Assembly (NCBI RefSeq): GCF_004114915.1
Contig: NZ_CP022219.1
Location: forward strand, 3,068,501-3,132,500
Direction: 5' to 3'
From: Bradyrhizobium guangxiense
GTDB taxonomy: Bacteria > Pseudomonadota > Alphaproteobacteria > Rhizobiales > Xanthobacteraceae
DNA length: 64,000 nucleotides
Shown here: in pieces, positions 16,467-24,156 of the stretch
Layout: each line of letters opens with the position of its first letter
Position numbering within the stretch: position 1 is the stretch's first letter
The notes under the pieces: generated by a model
Told to the model about the DNA's origin: nothing
The model's database searches: none
What the model saw: the letters and a program-made list of their open reading frames with translations, nothing else
Made by a program: the position numbers and the translations under genes

Positions 16467-16496
16467 AGAGCCCCGCAACGGCAATTGCAGGGCTCT
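16467..16496 (-). terminator. hairpin, possible minus-strand terminator
   Basis: Inverted repeat agagcccc-gcaa / ttgc-agggctct at 16467-16496. On the minus strand it is followed by tgctttttc; on the plus strand it is followed by gtattgac without a T run. It may instead be a structural site before the primase gene. Confidence 0.4.
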
Positions 16497-16532
16497 GTAT
16501 TGACCTGACCGCGCCGAAGGAGGGCGCAATCG

Positions 16533-18932
16533 ATGCATAACACATACAACAATTCCGCCGGTATCGCAACGTTTTTCGATTACGCGCAGCAAAACGCCCT
16601 CGCGCTGTTTCCGCTCCGCGCCGACACGAAGACGCCGGCTTGCGAGCATGGATTTTACGACGCGACCTCGAACCCTGCGGATTGGAAAGCCTGGCTGGAG
16701 CAAGGGCATCAGCTCGGCATCAGCGCTTGCCTGTCCCGTGTGGTCCTAATCGATGTCGACGCGCATGGCGATCGCGACGAAGCATGGGCGCAGTTTGCCG
16801 CCTGGTGCGCCGAGATTGGTATCGACGTTCCGTCCCCCTACGGACATTCACCGAGCGGCGGGTGGCACTTCGCGTTCCGATGCCCCGACGGCTTCGATCC
16901 GCAGAAGCACCGTGGATTCCACAAGGTTAAAATTTCGCATTTCCGTCCCGAAACGGCGCCCGCGGACGACGCCGAGCGAATCTCGGTCCGCAATCTTGCC
17001 TACAACGTTGCGCCTGGATCGGCGTTTAGTGGCCGACCGTATCTGCTCGCCGCCGACGCGCCGCCGCCAGTTCCGTACAGTGACAAAACAGCGCCGTTGT
17101 TCGATTTACTGAAGCGACCGGAGGGCGGTTCCATCACCGGACCTGTGCCGGACGCGGTCGGTGGCGTCTCGCATGACGACGTCCGTTACGAACAACTTTG
17201 CTGGTGGATTGGAAAAAAGGTTGAACGCTGGACAAGCGGTCTCGAAACACTGGGCAACGATGAATGGATATCGATCGGCAAGCGGATTAAACTGAGCTTC
17301 CCGGGTGAGGACGGCCTGAAAGCATTCCTGGCGATGTGCTGGGCAGATCAGCACGAGGTGATCACGCGGCGCTGGTGGAATCCTGCTGACTTCAAGACCG
17401 AGGGCGAGAACCTTGAGACGCTGTTGGCTCTGTTGAAACGCGACATCACTTGGATGTTCAAAGAGCATTTCGGGTGCCCGCAGCCTCCGATTTGCCCTGT
17501 TCCGGTTCCAGTTCAGATCCCCGCCGAAATTCTCGAACGGCTCAGACTCGAGCGGGAGCAGTATCAAGCCGCGATGCTCGGTCCGCTTCCCGATCACCCC
17601 GAACTGCCGATCGATCAGGCGCACGCGCTGAACGAATATTGGGCGCATCTGCCGTCCGGCAAGATGATTTACGAACGCACTGGCGAGCTGTTTGCCTCCG
17701 GCAGCGTCGACAAGCATATCGGCCGCGTCAAGGACGCGATGAAAGCCGAAGGCCCGGGCACGCTCGCGAGCACCTGGCTGTCGCAGCATCGGTTTGTGAA
17801 ATCGATGGGTTGGGCACCGGGGGAGCCGAAGATTATCACTGACAAGGTTTTGACGAACGACGGATGGATCCGCAGCCCAGGAGACCGGACATTCAATCGT
17901 TACATCCCGTCTCATATCGAGCCCATTGAGGGCGATGTTTCGAAGTGGCTGAATCATATTAAGTCGATCTATCCCGGCGAGGCCGACCACATCGTCCATT
18001 GGCTCGCGCACCGCGTGCAGCGCCCGGGGGATAAGCTAAATCACGCGCTGGTCTTCATCGGGCCCCAAGGCATCGGCAAAGACACGATTCTGAAGCCAGT
18101 TGTAGCAGCAATTGGTTCGCACAATTTCAAGCAGATCACTGCGAAGACGTTCTTTCATTCGGAGTGGAACGACTACCTCGTGTCCGTCGTGTTGCGCATC
18201 AATGAAGTGCACGACCTTGGGGGCGAGTCGCGGTATGCCTTCTACGACGGTACCAAGGACGTGATCACCAATCCGCCCGAGGCCCACCGCATCAACACAA
18301 AGAACATCCCGCAATATGCCGCCGAGAACGTTTGCGGGGTGATCATGACCAGCAATCACCTCGACGCGCTTTACCTCGCTCCCGACGACCGCCGACACTT
18401 CGTTTGCGTCTCGACGAAGACGCAGGAAGACTTCGGACCGGCATATTGGGACGATATCAATGCGTGGTTCGAGAGGGGCGGTAACGAGGCTGTTGCGTAT
18501 TACCTGGCGCACCTAGACATTTCGAACTTCAACGCCAAGGCGCCCCCGCCGAAAACGGCAGCTTGGCATATGGTTGTGGCGGCCGGTGTTGCGCCTGAGA
18601 GCGGCGATCTGGCGGACGTGATCGAAACTATGGGCAAGCCCGACGCCCTGACGCTGCAAATGATCAGGGCGCGCACGCCCGGTGACAGCCAGCTGCGGCT
18701 TCTGTTTGAAGATGTAAAGCTTCGCAAGGCAGTCCCGAAACGGCTTGCGGAGTGCGGCTATGTGGCCGTTGCAAATCCCGACGCTCGGGACAGCGGCGGC
18801 CGGTGGCGCGTGTCAGGGGGCAAAACAACGATCTATGCGCGGCAGGAATTGACCGAAGACGGCCGCTTGGCTGCCGCCCGATCACTCAGTACTGCATCAC
18901 TGACTCCGCCGCCGACGCCGCTAAGGCAGTGA
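16533..18932 (+). CDS. primase-polymerase / SF3 helicase replication protein
   Basis: 799 residues with a perfect aaggagg ribosome binding site. The N-terminal domain (about 1-200) is an archaeo-eukaryotic prim-pol: Asp74/Asp76 in LIDVDAHGD, then SPSGGWHFAF. After a linker, the C-terminal half is an SF3/DUF5906-type helicase with Walker A GPQGIGKDT (Lys516), Walker B region RINEVHD (Glu558, Asp561) and a sensor block MTSNHLDALYLAPDDRRHF. This is a self-sufficient initiator for element replication, as in P4 alpha-like and NrS-1-like proteins. It appears intact. Confidence 0.9.
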   Translation: MHNTYNNSAGIATFFDYAQQNALALFPLRADTKTPACEHGFYDATSNPADWKAWLEQGHQLGISACLSRVVLIDVDAHGDRDEAWAQFAAWCAEIGIDVPSPYGHSPSGGWHFAFRCPDGFDPQKHRGFHKVKISHFRPETAPADDAERISVRNLAYNVAPGSAFSGRPYLLAADAPPPVPYSDKTAPLFDLLKRPEGGSITGPVPDAVGGVSHDDVRYEQLCWWIGKKVERWTSGLETLGNDEWISIGKRIKLSFPGEDGLKAFLAMCWADQHEVITRRWWNPADFKTEGENLETLLALLKRDITWMFKEHFGCPQPPICPVPVPVQIPAEILERLRLEREQYQAAMLGPLPDHPELPIDQAHALNEYWAHLPSGKMIYERTGELFASGSVDKHIGRVKDAMKAEGPGTLASTWLSQHRFVKSMGWAPGEPKIITDKVLTNDGWIRSPGDRTFNRYIPSHIEPIEGDVSKWLNHIKSIYPGEADHIVHWLAHRVQRPGDKLNHALVFIGPQGIGKDTILKPVVAAIGSHNFKQITAKTFFHSEWNDYLVSVVLRINEVHDLGGESRYAFYDGTKDVITNPPEAHRINTKNIPQYAAENVCGVIMTSNHLDALYLAPDDRRHFVCVSTKTQEDFGPAYWDDINAWFERGGNEAVAYYLAHLDISNFNAKAPPPKTAAWHMVVAAGVAPESGDLADVIETMGKPDALTLQMIRARTPGDSQLRLLFEDVKLRKAVPKRLAECGYVAVANPDARDSGGRWRVSGGKTTIYARQELTEDGRLAAARSLSTASLTPPPTPLRQ

Positions 18933-19068
18933 ACCCGGGCAAGGTGGGCGTGATGGGCGCGGTTTTTTATGTGGTGAAAAACTGAGTTCAAAAATATGTA
19001 GACAAGCGAATAGCGGAAAAAGAAGAGCACATGAGAAATCACGCCCATCACGCCCGACGTGCCCGGGG
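18932..19068. repeat. long interrupted inverted repeat
   Basis: The exact 14-nt arms are gggcgtgatgggcg at 18946-18959 and cgcccatcacgccc at 19042-19055. They extend outward with near-matching arms aacccgggc and gcccggggt, giving roughly 22 paired bases around an AT-rich centre of about 82 nt containing TTTTTT at 18964. It starts in the last codons of the primase gene. It could be a replication origin, a pac-like site or an RNA structure; the sequence does not decide. Confidence 0.55.
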
Positions 19069-19096
19069 TACGGCGACGGTGGAGAAAGCCTCTCGT

Positions 19097-19171
19097 TCAG
19101 CGCAGTCCAAAGAACGTCAGCACTGCACCGATGACGACTATAAGACCGATAATATAGATGATCCCGTTCAT
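19097..19171 (-). CDS. 24-residue single-helix membrane microprotein
   Basis: The 24-residue peptide is almost entirely one transmembrane helix (NGIIYIIGLIVVIGAVLTFF), ending in Gly-Leu-Arg. The ribosome binding site gaggag is well placed before the ATG. Very short proteins with this I/V/L-rich pattern and a FFGLR-type ending occur across Rhizobiales from memory, but their role is unknown. It is antisense to the flow of the element's packaging genes and lies between primase and small terminase. Confidence 0.6.
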   Translation of the reverse strand: MNGIIYIIGLIVVIGAVLTFFGLR

Positions 19172-19457
19172 AGCGTTGGCTCCTCTCGTTGTGTTCGAAG
19201 CCAAACATACAAACCTTGCTTATTGTTCCCGGTCGCAACGCTGCATCAATAGGGCGTGTCGCGCGTCAATCCGCGCCAGTTTTCCGGCGCTTTAGCGCTC
19301 GCCTTAGCCGCTTGGTCTATGGATTAACGGATTATATATCTTCTCCTCACGATAATAGCGCCGGATAATCAATGCTCTAATCTACTCTGTCGCGCCCATG
19401 TTGCGCCCCCGGCCGGTGATGCGGGTCGGTGGCGCAATTCGCATTGGAAAATTGCAG
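19172..19457. other. intergenic stretch upstream of the terminase genes
   Basis: No gene is evident. It should hold the promoter of the minus-strand microprotein (just right of 19171) and possibly that of the terminase pair. A pac or cos site could lie here, as in many phages, but no diagnostic motif is visible. Confidence 0.3.
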
Positions 19458-20087
19458 ATGAAAACCGGACCCCGATGTACCTGTTGCGCTCATGACGAGC
19501 GCTGGAGGATTGAACTGCTGCGTGCTGGTGGCGCCTCGCTCGATAGCCTGGCCACGAAGTTCGGCCTGTCGAAAGATGCAATTGGCCGGCACTGGCACAA
19601 CCATGTCAGCGCGGAAATGAAAGCGTCCTATCTCGTCGGGCCGGCGCAACTCGCCGAGCTGGCAGAAAAAGCCGCGGACGAGGGCGCGTCCGTACTCGAC
19701 CACTTCCGGGCGGTGCGCACGATGCTCATGTCACAGCTCGCCGCGACCACCGAAGCCGGGGACGCGCGCGGCGCAGCAATCGTGGCCGCACAATTGGTCG
19801 GCGTGCTCGAGAAGATCGGCAAGGTAACTGGCGAGATCGCGACGATTGCGCAGGGCACCATCAACATTCAGAACAACGTGGCGATCGTGAATAGCCCGCA
19901 GTTCGCCAAAGTGCAGGCGGCCATCCTGCGAGCCCTGGCACCTCACGGAGCGGCGCGCGCGGCCGTTGTGGCAGCGCTGCACGAACTGGACTCTGAGACG
20001 GCGGACCCGGGCAGGCCCCCCGTGGTGATCGATGCTGTAGCGGTGCCGACGCTGTGTCCTGTGCCACTGCCGGAGCCGGGCGCGTGA
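19458..20087 (+). CDS. small terminase subunit-like protein
   Basis: I start at the ATG of MKTGPRCTCCAHDERWRIEL (209 residues), since upstream residues are not conserved-looking. A CTCC pair and an HTH-like block (SLDSLATKFGLSKDAIGRHW) form a DNA-binding N-terminus; helices about 55-140 could oligomerise; the C-terminal 60 residues are Ala/Pro-rich. It overlaps the large terminase start by 4 bp (GTGA), the normal arrangement of terS-terL. The call relies mainly on that position and the HTH. It would recognise the element's packaging site. Confidence 0.65.
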   Translation: MKTGPRCTCCAHDERWRIELLRAGGASLDSLATKFGLSKDAIGRHWHNHVSAEMKASYLVGPAQLAELAEKAADEGASVLDHFRAVRTMLMSQLAATTEAGDARGAAIVAAQLVGVLEKIGKVTGEIATIAQGTINIQNNVAIVNSPQFAKVQAAILRALAPHGAARAAVVAALHELDSETADPGRPPVVIDAVAVPTLCPVPLPEPGA

Positions 20088-21337
20088 CCAGCATTGCCGC
20101 AGCACTCGCCGACGCACTGGAGGACGGTGGATGGCGCGCCAAAGCCCGTCCCAGCCAGCTACCGCCGTCCGGCGATTGGATTGGTTGGATGATCCTGGCC
20201 GGCCGCGGCTTCGGTAAGACGCGAGCCGGGGCAGGGTGGGTGCACGAACTGGTCGAGACCCGTCAGGCCGGCCGCATCGCGCTAGTGGCTGCCACCGCTG
20301 CAGACGCGCGCGATACGCTTGTCGAAGGCGTGTCCGGACTGCTCAACACCGCGCCGGCGTGGAATAGGCCGATCTACGAGTCGAGCAAACGCCGGCTGAC
20401 ATGGCCAAATGGGGCGGTTGCGACAACGTTTTCCAGCGAGGAAGCGGACCGGCTGCGCGGTCCCGAACATGACGCAGCGTGGGCGGACGAACTGGCCGCA
20501 TGGACCGACGTCCAAGGGACATGGGACATGCTGCAATTCGGCCTACGTCTCGGGAAGCGCCCGCGCTGGCTCGTTACGACCACGCCTCGACCAATCAAGC
20601 TGATCAAAGAGATATTGGCGCGTCAGGATATCGTGGTGACGCGTGGCTCGACGTTCGAAAACGAAGCTAACCTGGCGCCCACGTTCCTCGCTGCTGTTCG
20701 CCAGCGGTACGAAGGGACGCGCCTTGGCCGACAGGAGCTGAACGCCGAGCTGCTTTCGGACAATCCGGGCGCGCTATGGCAACTGGACTGGCTGGACCGC
20801 GACCGCGTTTCGGCGGTCCCGGAGCTGCGCCGCATCGTCGTGGCAATCGATCCAGCCGTTTCGAACAACGAAGGCTCAGACGAGACCGGAATCATTGTGG
20901 CCGGCGTCGCGCGCGGTGGCACGATCTACGTGCTGGAGGACTGCTCGGGCCGGTACGCGCCGCACGAGTGGGCGGCGAAAGCCATCGGAGCTTACCGACG
21001 GTGGAAGGCCGACCGGATCCTCGCCGAGGTGAACAATGGGGGCGCCATGGTCGAGGCAACCATTCGCGCGCTCGATGCGCGGGTGAGCTTCAAAGCGGTG
21101 CACGCCAGCCGCGGCAAAGTGGTGCGCGCCGAGCCGATCGCAGCGCTCTACGAACAGCGCAAGGTGCATCACGTCGGCGGATTCGATGTGCTCGAAGATC
21201 AGATGTGCGCGTTTACGACGGATTTCGATCGCGCTAAGGTCGGCTATTCGCCGGACCGGGTCGACGCCCTGGTGTGGGCGCTGACCGAACTGAGCGGTCC
21301 GCAGAACATCACGATGATCACGGAGCTGCGGCTTTGA
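20084..21337 (+). CDS. large terminase subunit (packaging ATPase-nuclease)
   Basis: 417 residues from the GTG that overlaps the terS-like stop. ATPase domain: Walker A AGRGFGKTRAG (Lys45) and Walker B AAWADE (Asp135, Glu136), then a coupling motif at VTTTPRP. RNase H-like nuclease domain: VVAIDPAVSNNEGSDETG, DRILAEVNNGG and PDRVDALVWAL carry the expected acidic residues. It packages DNA into proheads and cuts it. It looks complete, which is unusual for an element with no capsid or portal genes. Confidence 0.93.
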   Translation: MTSIAAALADALEDGGWRAKARPSQLPPSGDWIGWMILAGRGFGKTRAGAGWVHELVETRQAGRIALVAATAADARDTLVEGVSGLLNTAPAWNRPIYESSKRRLTWPNGAVATTFSSEEADRLRGPEHDAAWADELAAWTDVQGTWDMLQFGLRLGKRPRWLVTTTPRPIKLIKEILARQDIVVTRGSTFENEANLAPTFLAAVRQRYEGTRLGRQELNAELLSDNPGALWQLDWLDRDRVSAVPELRRIVVAIDPAVSNNEGSDETGIIVAGVARGGTIYVLEDCSGRYAPHEWAAKAIGAYRRWKADRILAEVNNGGAMVEATIRALDARVSFKAVHASRGKVVRAEPIAALYEQRKVHHVGGFDVLEDQMCAFTTDFDRAKVGYSPDRVDALVWALTELSGPQNITMITELRL

Positions 21338-21398
21338 CGAAACAGCTTTGATTCGACAGCTGTTCCTGCCTACTTTGCTGGCCGGGGAGCTGATCAAC

Positions 21399-22139
21399 AT
21401 GAATCTTGAAAAATTTCCTTCAATAATTGCGGCGTTCAGTTTCGCAGCGCTTTCAGTTGTAGTGGCATACGAATGGGGATACTTCGGCGTAGTCGGGAGA
21501 GACTTCCAATCCTACTTCACCACCTATGATTATTTCTCGGACCTGATTGTTGCGTCGGGGCCGGCTTTCGTTGTGATGCTAATCATTGTGGTCGTTCAGA
21601 TCGCCCTCTATCGAAAAGACAACTTCAAAAAGCCGGGCAAGCCCAAAAGCATAATAGGAAAGTGGTTCGATGAATGGTCGTTAGAAACGATCTACTTGGT
21701 ATTGGCGATTACGGCCATTTTGTTCTCGGATCAGACTCGCCTTTCCGCATTTTACCTGTTGCTGGCCTTCATCTATATCCGTGTCGCGAACTACATTCTG
21801 AGCTACGATGCTCTCAAGCCGCACAGGCTCCAACCTCTCGGCCTGGCGACGGTGATCTTGCCTGCTATGATGATCGCTTCGTATGGCGTTGGTCGCGACG
21901 GTGCATACTCTGATTTAGCGAATCTGAGATTTGAACATGAACTGCGGCTCAAAAATACTTTGGCTTCACGACCAATTCACCTCTTGCGACTGCTCGACAA
22001 GGGCGCACTCATAGTGGAGGCGGGATCATCTACCATCGACTTCATACCCAAGGAGGAGATCGTGCTGCTACGCCAGGCATTGCCAACCTGGGAAAAGCGC
22101 TCGCTCGCATGTCGCTATTGGGCCTGGGGTTGTAAATAG
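21399..22139 (+). CDS. membrane protein, possible cargo gene
   Basis: 246 residues; I chose the ATG of MNLEKFPSIIAA because ggggag lies 9 nt upstream. Four to five membrane helices occupy about residues 8-30, 55-75, 100-120, 125-145 and 155-175, followed by a soluble C-terminal region of about 70 residues with ALIVEAGSSTIDFIPKEEIV. The base composition is visibly lower in GC than the neighbouring terminase, suggesting separate acquisition. No known family is recognised. The position, after terL and before a toxin-antitoxin module at the element's end, is a common place for anti-phage cargo (inference). Confidence 0.6.
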   Translation: MNLEKFPSIIAAFSFAALSVVVAYEWGYFGVVGRDFQSYFTTYDYFSDLIVASGPAFVVMLIIVVVQIALYRKDNFKKPGKPKSIIGKWFDEWSLETIYLVLAITAILFSDQTRLSAFYLLLAFIYIRVANYILSYDALKPHRLQPLGLATVILPAMMIASYGVGRDGAYSDLANLRFEHELRLKNTLASRPIHLLRLLDKGALIVEAGSSTIDFIPKEEIVLLRQALPTWEKRSLACRYWAWGCK

Positions 22140-22316
22140 CCGCGATAGCTAACGCGTCGGGTGCCAACACGTCGTGATCGTGGGTAGGGAAGCACGACGA
22201 TATCGTGCTAGCGGTGAGCTACGGGATTTGGTGGGCGACGTCGGGGCCGCGGACGCTGCGAGAGGAGCTGCAGATTTTGCATAGATCCCGCGACACTGGT
22301 CAATGCGCCTGCAGCT

Positions 22317-22583
22317 TCATTTGGGCTTCTTCCGAGTAACCGGCTTCGCTGGTTCGACAATGGGTACGCCCGGAGGCGTGTCTGGCCCAGCCTGAACTAG
22401 TTGCACCCGGCCGACTTGCACCAATGCACTCGGCTTTATTGCCGTTGGAGATGCACCTGCCATCATCGCGGTAAAGTTGAACTCCACCCCCAAAGTCCAT
22501 CGGCCAGAAGTGAGCCCTTGTTTTCTGACGAGTGCTTCAGCCACCTCTTGTAAGTCGAAACTGTACTGAGTTGGATCAGCCAT
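22317..22583 (-). CDS. small hypothetical protein in the hicAB operon
   Basis: 88 residues starting MADPTQYSFDLQEVAEALVR; its start lies 8 bp inside the end of hicB, with aagg upstream, so it is translationally coupled to the toxin-antitoxin pair. Residues 8-20 look helical, then GRWTLGVEFNFTAMMAG suggests beta strands, and the tail is Pro/Lys-rich. No family is recognised. A third coupled gene is not usual for HicAB. Confidence 0.55.
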   Translation of the reverse strand: MADPTQYSFDLQEVAEALVRKQGLTSGRWTLGVEFNFTAMMAGASPTAIKPSALVQVGRVQLVQAGPDTPPGVPIVEPAKPVTRKKPK

Positions 22584-23190
22584 GTGTGGGGACCTTCGTT
22601 CGTCTGGCGGAACCGGGGTTGGACTTTTTAAAACCGCTGAAAACCATTCCTCCAGCCCCAGTGTGCAGAGGATAGTTTTTGAGTTCGAGGTATGCCATGC
22701 CGCCCAAGGTAGAAACGACAGCTTGATCGTGCGGGACAATCTTCGTCACATAAGTAGCGCTTTGTCTTGACACATCCACAAGGGCCGCGCGGGACGACCC
22801 AGCCAAGTGCCCGTGTGAGCCGATCGTGGTCGCACGTGAGTAGACATTTTCAAGTGTCGCCGTCGCCAGGATAGTGCCGACGTATTGGTTTAAGCTGATA
22901 CCCTCGCGCTGAGCAGCCGCAGATAGTTGAGCATGAACGGTCTTAGCGACACGAACTAGGAATTTACCACTGGGAAGCTCATCATCTAATGAGGCGGGGG
23001 GAGGCACCGGATTTCCGGCCGCTTCCGCTGCCGAGATCCATGCTTTGATAGCTGGTCCAATCTCGTTGAGCGCCTCTGCGGCTGTGGCACCGAATGCCGA
23101 GCAGCCGGGCAGTTCGGGAACGGTGGCAATATAGCCCTCATCTTCCGCACTGTACGCGATGCGCGTGGAGTATTTCGCTACGTCTGCCAT
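22576..23190 (-). CDS. hicB: HicB-family antitoxin with C-terminal extension
   Basis: 204 residues. The N-terminus (RIAYSAEDEGYIATVPELPG, then AFGATAAEALNEI) is the HicB fold that binds and blocks HicA. About residues 75-110 (GKFLVRVAKTVHAQLSAAAQ, then EGISLNQYV) form a ribbon-helix-helix DNA-binding domain for autoregulation. The remaining about 95 residues are extra relative to most HicB proteins and have no recognised domain. Its start shares one base with the hicA stop (TGATG). HicA comes first, the common order. Confidence 0.85.
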   Translation of the reverse strand: MADVAKYSTRIAYSAEDEGYIATVPELPGCSAFGATAAEALNEIGPAIKAWISAAEAAGNPVPPPASLDDELPSGKFLVRVAKTVHAQLSAAAQREGISLNQYVGTILATATLENVYSRATTIGSHGHLAGSSRAALVDVSRQSATYVTKIVPHDQAVVSTLGGMAYLELKNYPLHTGAGGMVFSGFKKSNPGSARRTKVPTHG

Positions 23191-23447
23191 CAGTCGATTC
23201 CAATCTCGTGGCCGTATCGTTCGATCATTTCGATCAGTTGTCGCGCCTGATAAGGCACAATTTTCCCGCCGCGGTTTTGAAAGTTCAGACCTGTCGGCTC
23301 ACCTGGCCGGGAATATGCTCGATGCGAACCGCCCGAATTCTTGTCGGAAAGAAAGCCGAGCCAAGTTGCCACCTTGCATGCATCCTCGAACCGAACATCT
23401 CGCGGGTTATTGCAGATGTCGGCAATTAGTTTCGCGCGCTGCGACAA
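23190..23447 (-). CDS. hicA: HicA-family mRNA interferase toxin
   Basis: 85 residues from a TTG. The family signature is clear: GGSHRAYSRPGEPTGLNFQN followed by RGGKIVPYQARQLIEMIERY, with the catalytic His42 in GSHRAY. Members have a dsRBD-like fold and cleave mRNA when free of HicB. It lies near the attR end of the element and would help to stabilise it (inference from general TA biology). Confidence 0.85.
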   Translation of the reverse strand: MSQRAKLIADICNNPRDVRFEDACKVATWLGFLSDKNSGGSHRAYSRPGEPTGLNFQNRGGKIVPYQARQLIEMIERYGHEIGID

Positions 23448-23672
23448 TGGATGATACCGTATGTAATATCAATAACCGGAAAGTTAAGGCAGGTGGGATG
23501 TGCGGCGACTCGGGACATTTTCAGCGCGACTGTACCGAAATTGCAACCTTGTTGCGCCTCGTGTCGCGCCGACCAGCCGGGAGTTGTGGGGAATCGTTGG
23601 AAATATTAGGGAATCAAGCGCAACAAGCGCAACACGACTTACTGACGGGAAAATCATGTAAGTAATTGAAAT

Positions 23673-23726
23673 AACTGGCGATCCCGGCAGGACTCGAACC
23701 TGCAACCCGCGGAGTAGAAATCCGCT
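23673..23726. repeat. attR: 54-bp direct repeat within tRNA-Arg
   Basis: Identical to 8118-8171. It restores the 3' half of the interrupted tRNA gene, so the tRNA on this side is complete. The gap between the end of hicA (23447) and this site shows no gene. Confidence 0.9.
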
Positions 23727-23752
23727 ACTCTATCCAGTTGAGCTACGGGACC
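23676..23752 (-). tRNA. tRNA-Arg (anticodon UCU)
   Basis: 77 nt with encoded CCA. Acceptor stem GGTCCCG pairs with CGGGATC, the discriminator is G, the D-arm region reads AGCTCAACTGGATAGAG, the anticodon stem GCGGA/TCCGC encloses loop TTTCTAC giving anticodon TCT, and the T arm reads GCAGGTTCGAGTCCTGC. It reads AGA codons. It is the integration target of the element to its left. Confidence 0.95.
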
Positions 23753-24156
23753 GTCTTCAGCCGCCCCGGCGTGGGGGCTTGGCTGTACGTCTACCATGCC
23801 ATTATGAAAAATTGGGTGTTTCGCCAAGCCTGAACCGAACCGTTTTCCTCGATGCCGCGACAAAGCGAGACGGTGGCGTGTCAGGGTGCCGGGTTGAGCG
23901 GCAGCGGACTGGACGATGGATCACATCGCCGGGAACGCTGGCCAGCTTCCGGGATGCGGCCGCCGGTCGACGGATCTGGTATTGCTGCGCCACAGGACGG
24001 CGTGCGCGACGGTACCTTGATCGGTCTCCTCCGGGCTTGCCTTTTCATGGCGAACGCGACGATTTGCAGCTTTGGTTCCATCGCCTTGAGTCCGTCACCT
24101 TTCCGCGCACTTCATGCGGCCAGCGGGCAGCTGTCCGCGATTTCCGGGAGTCCATC
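23753..24156. other. intergenic stretch between tRNA-Arg and A2M gene
   Basis: No gene is convincing. It carries the tRNA promoter region and the leader of the alpha-2-macroglobulin gene. Open frames here lack protein-like composition. Confidence 0.4.

Larger units (their letters stand above)
8118..23726. mobile_element. tRNA-Arg-integrated satellite-like or reduced-prophage element
   Basis: A perfect 54-bp direct repeat bounds the element: 8118-8171 and 23673-23726. The right copy is the 3' part of an intact tRNA-Arg gene and the left copy is a free tRNA 3' fragment beside the integrase gene, the standard outcome of tyrosine-integrase insertion into a tRNA. Cargo in order: integrase, HTH protein, small proteins, GYF membrane protein, AlpA-like HTH, cold-shock protein, prim-pol/SF3 helicase, TerS-like, TerL, a low-GC membrane protein, HicAB. 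No portal, capsid, protease or tail gene is visible. This resembles phage satellites (PICI-like) or a prophage reduced to replication and packaging. Confidence 0.85.

Noticed and set aside
8118..23726. Complete prophage
   Set aside because: No portal, protease, capsid, head-tail or tail genes were found between terL and attR; only a membrane protein and hicAB lie there.
23779..24156. N-terminal extension of the A2M gene by 126 codons
   Set aside because: The signal peptide begins at 24157 with a proper ribosome binding site; upstream residues are Arg-rich and not conserved-looking.
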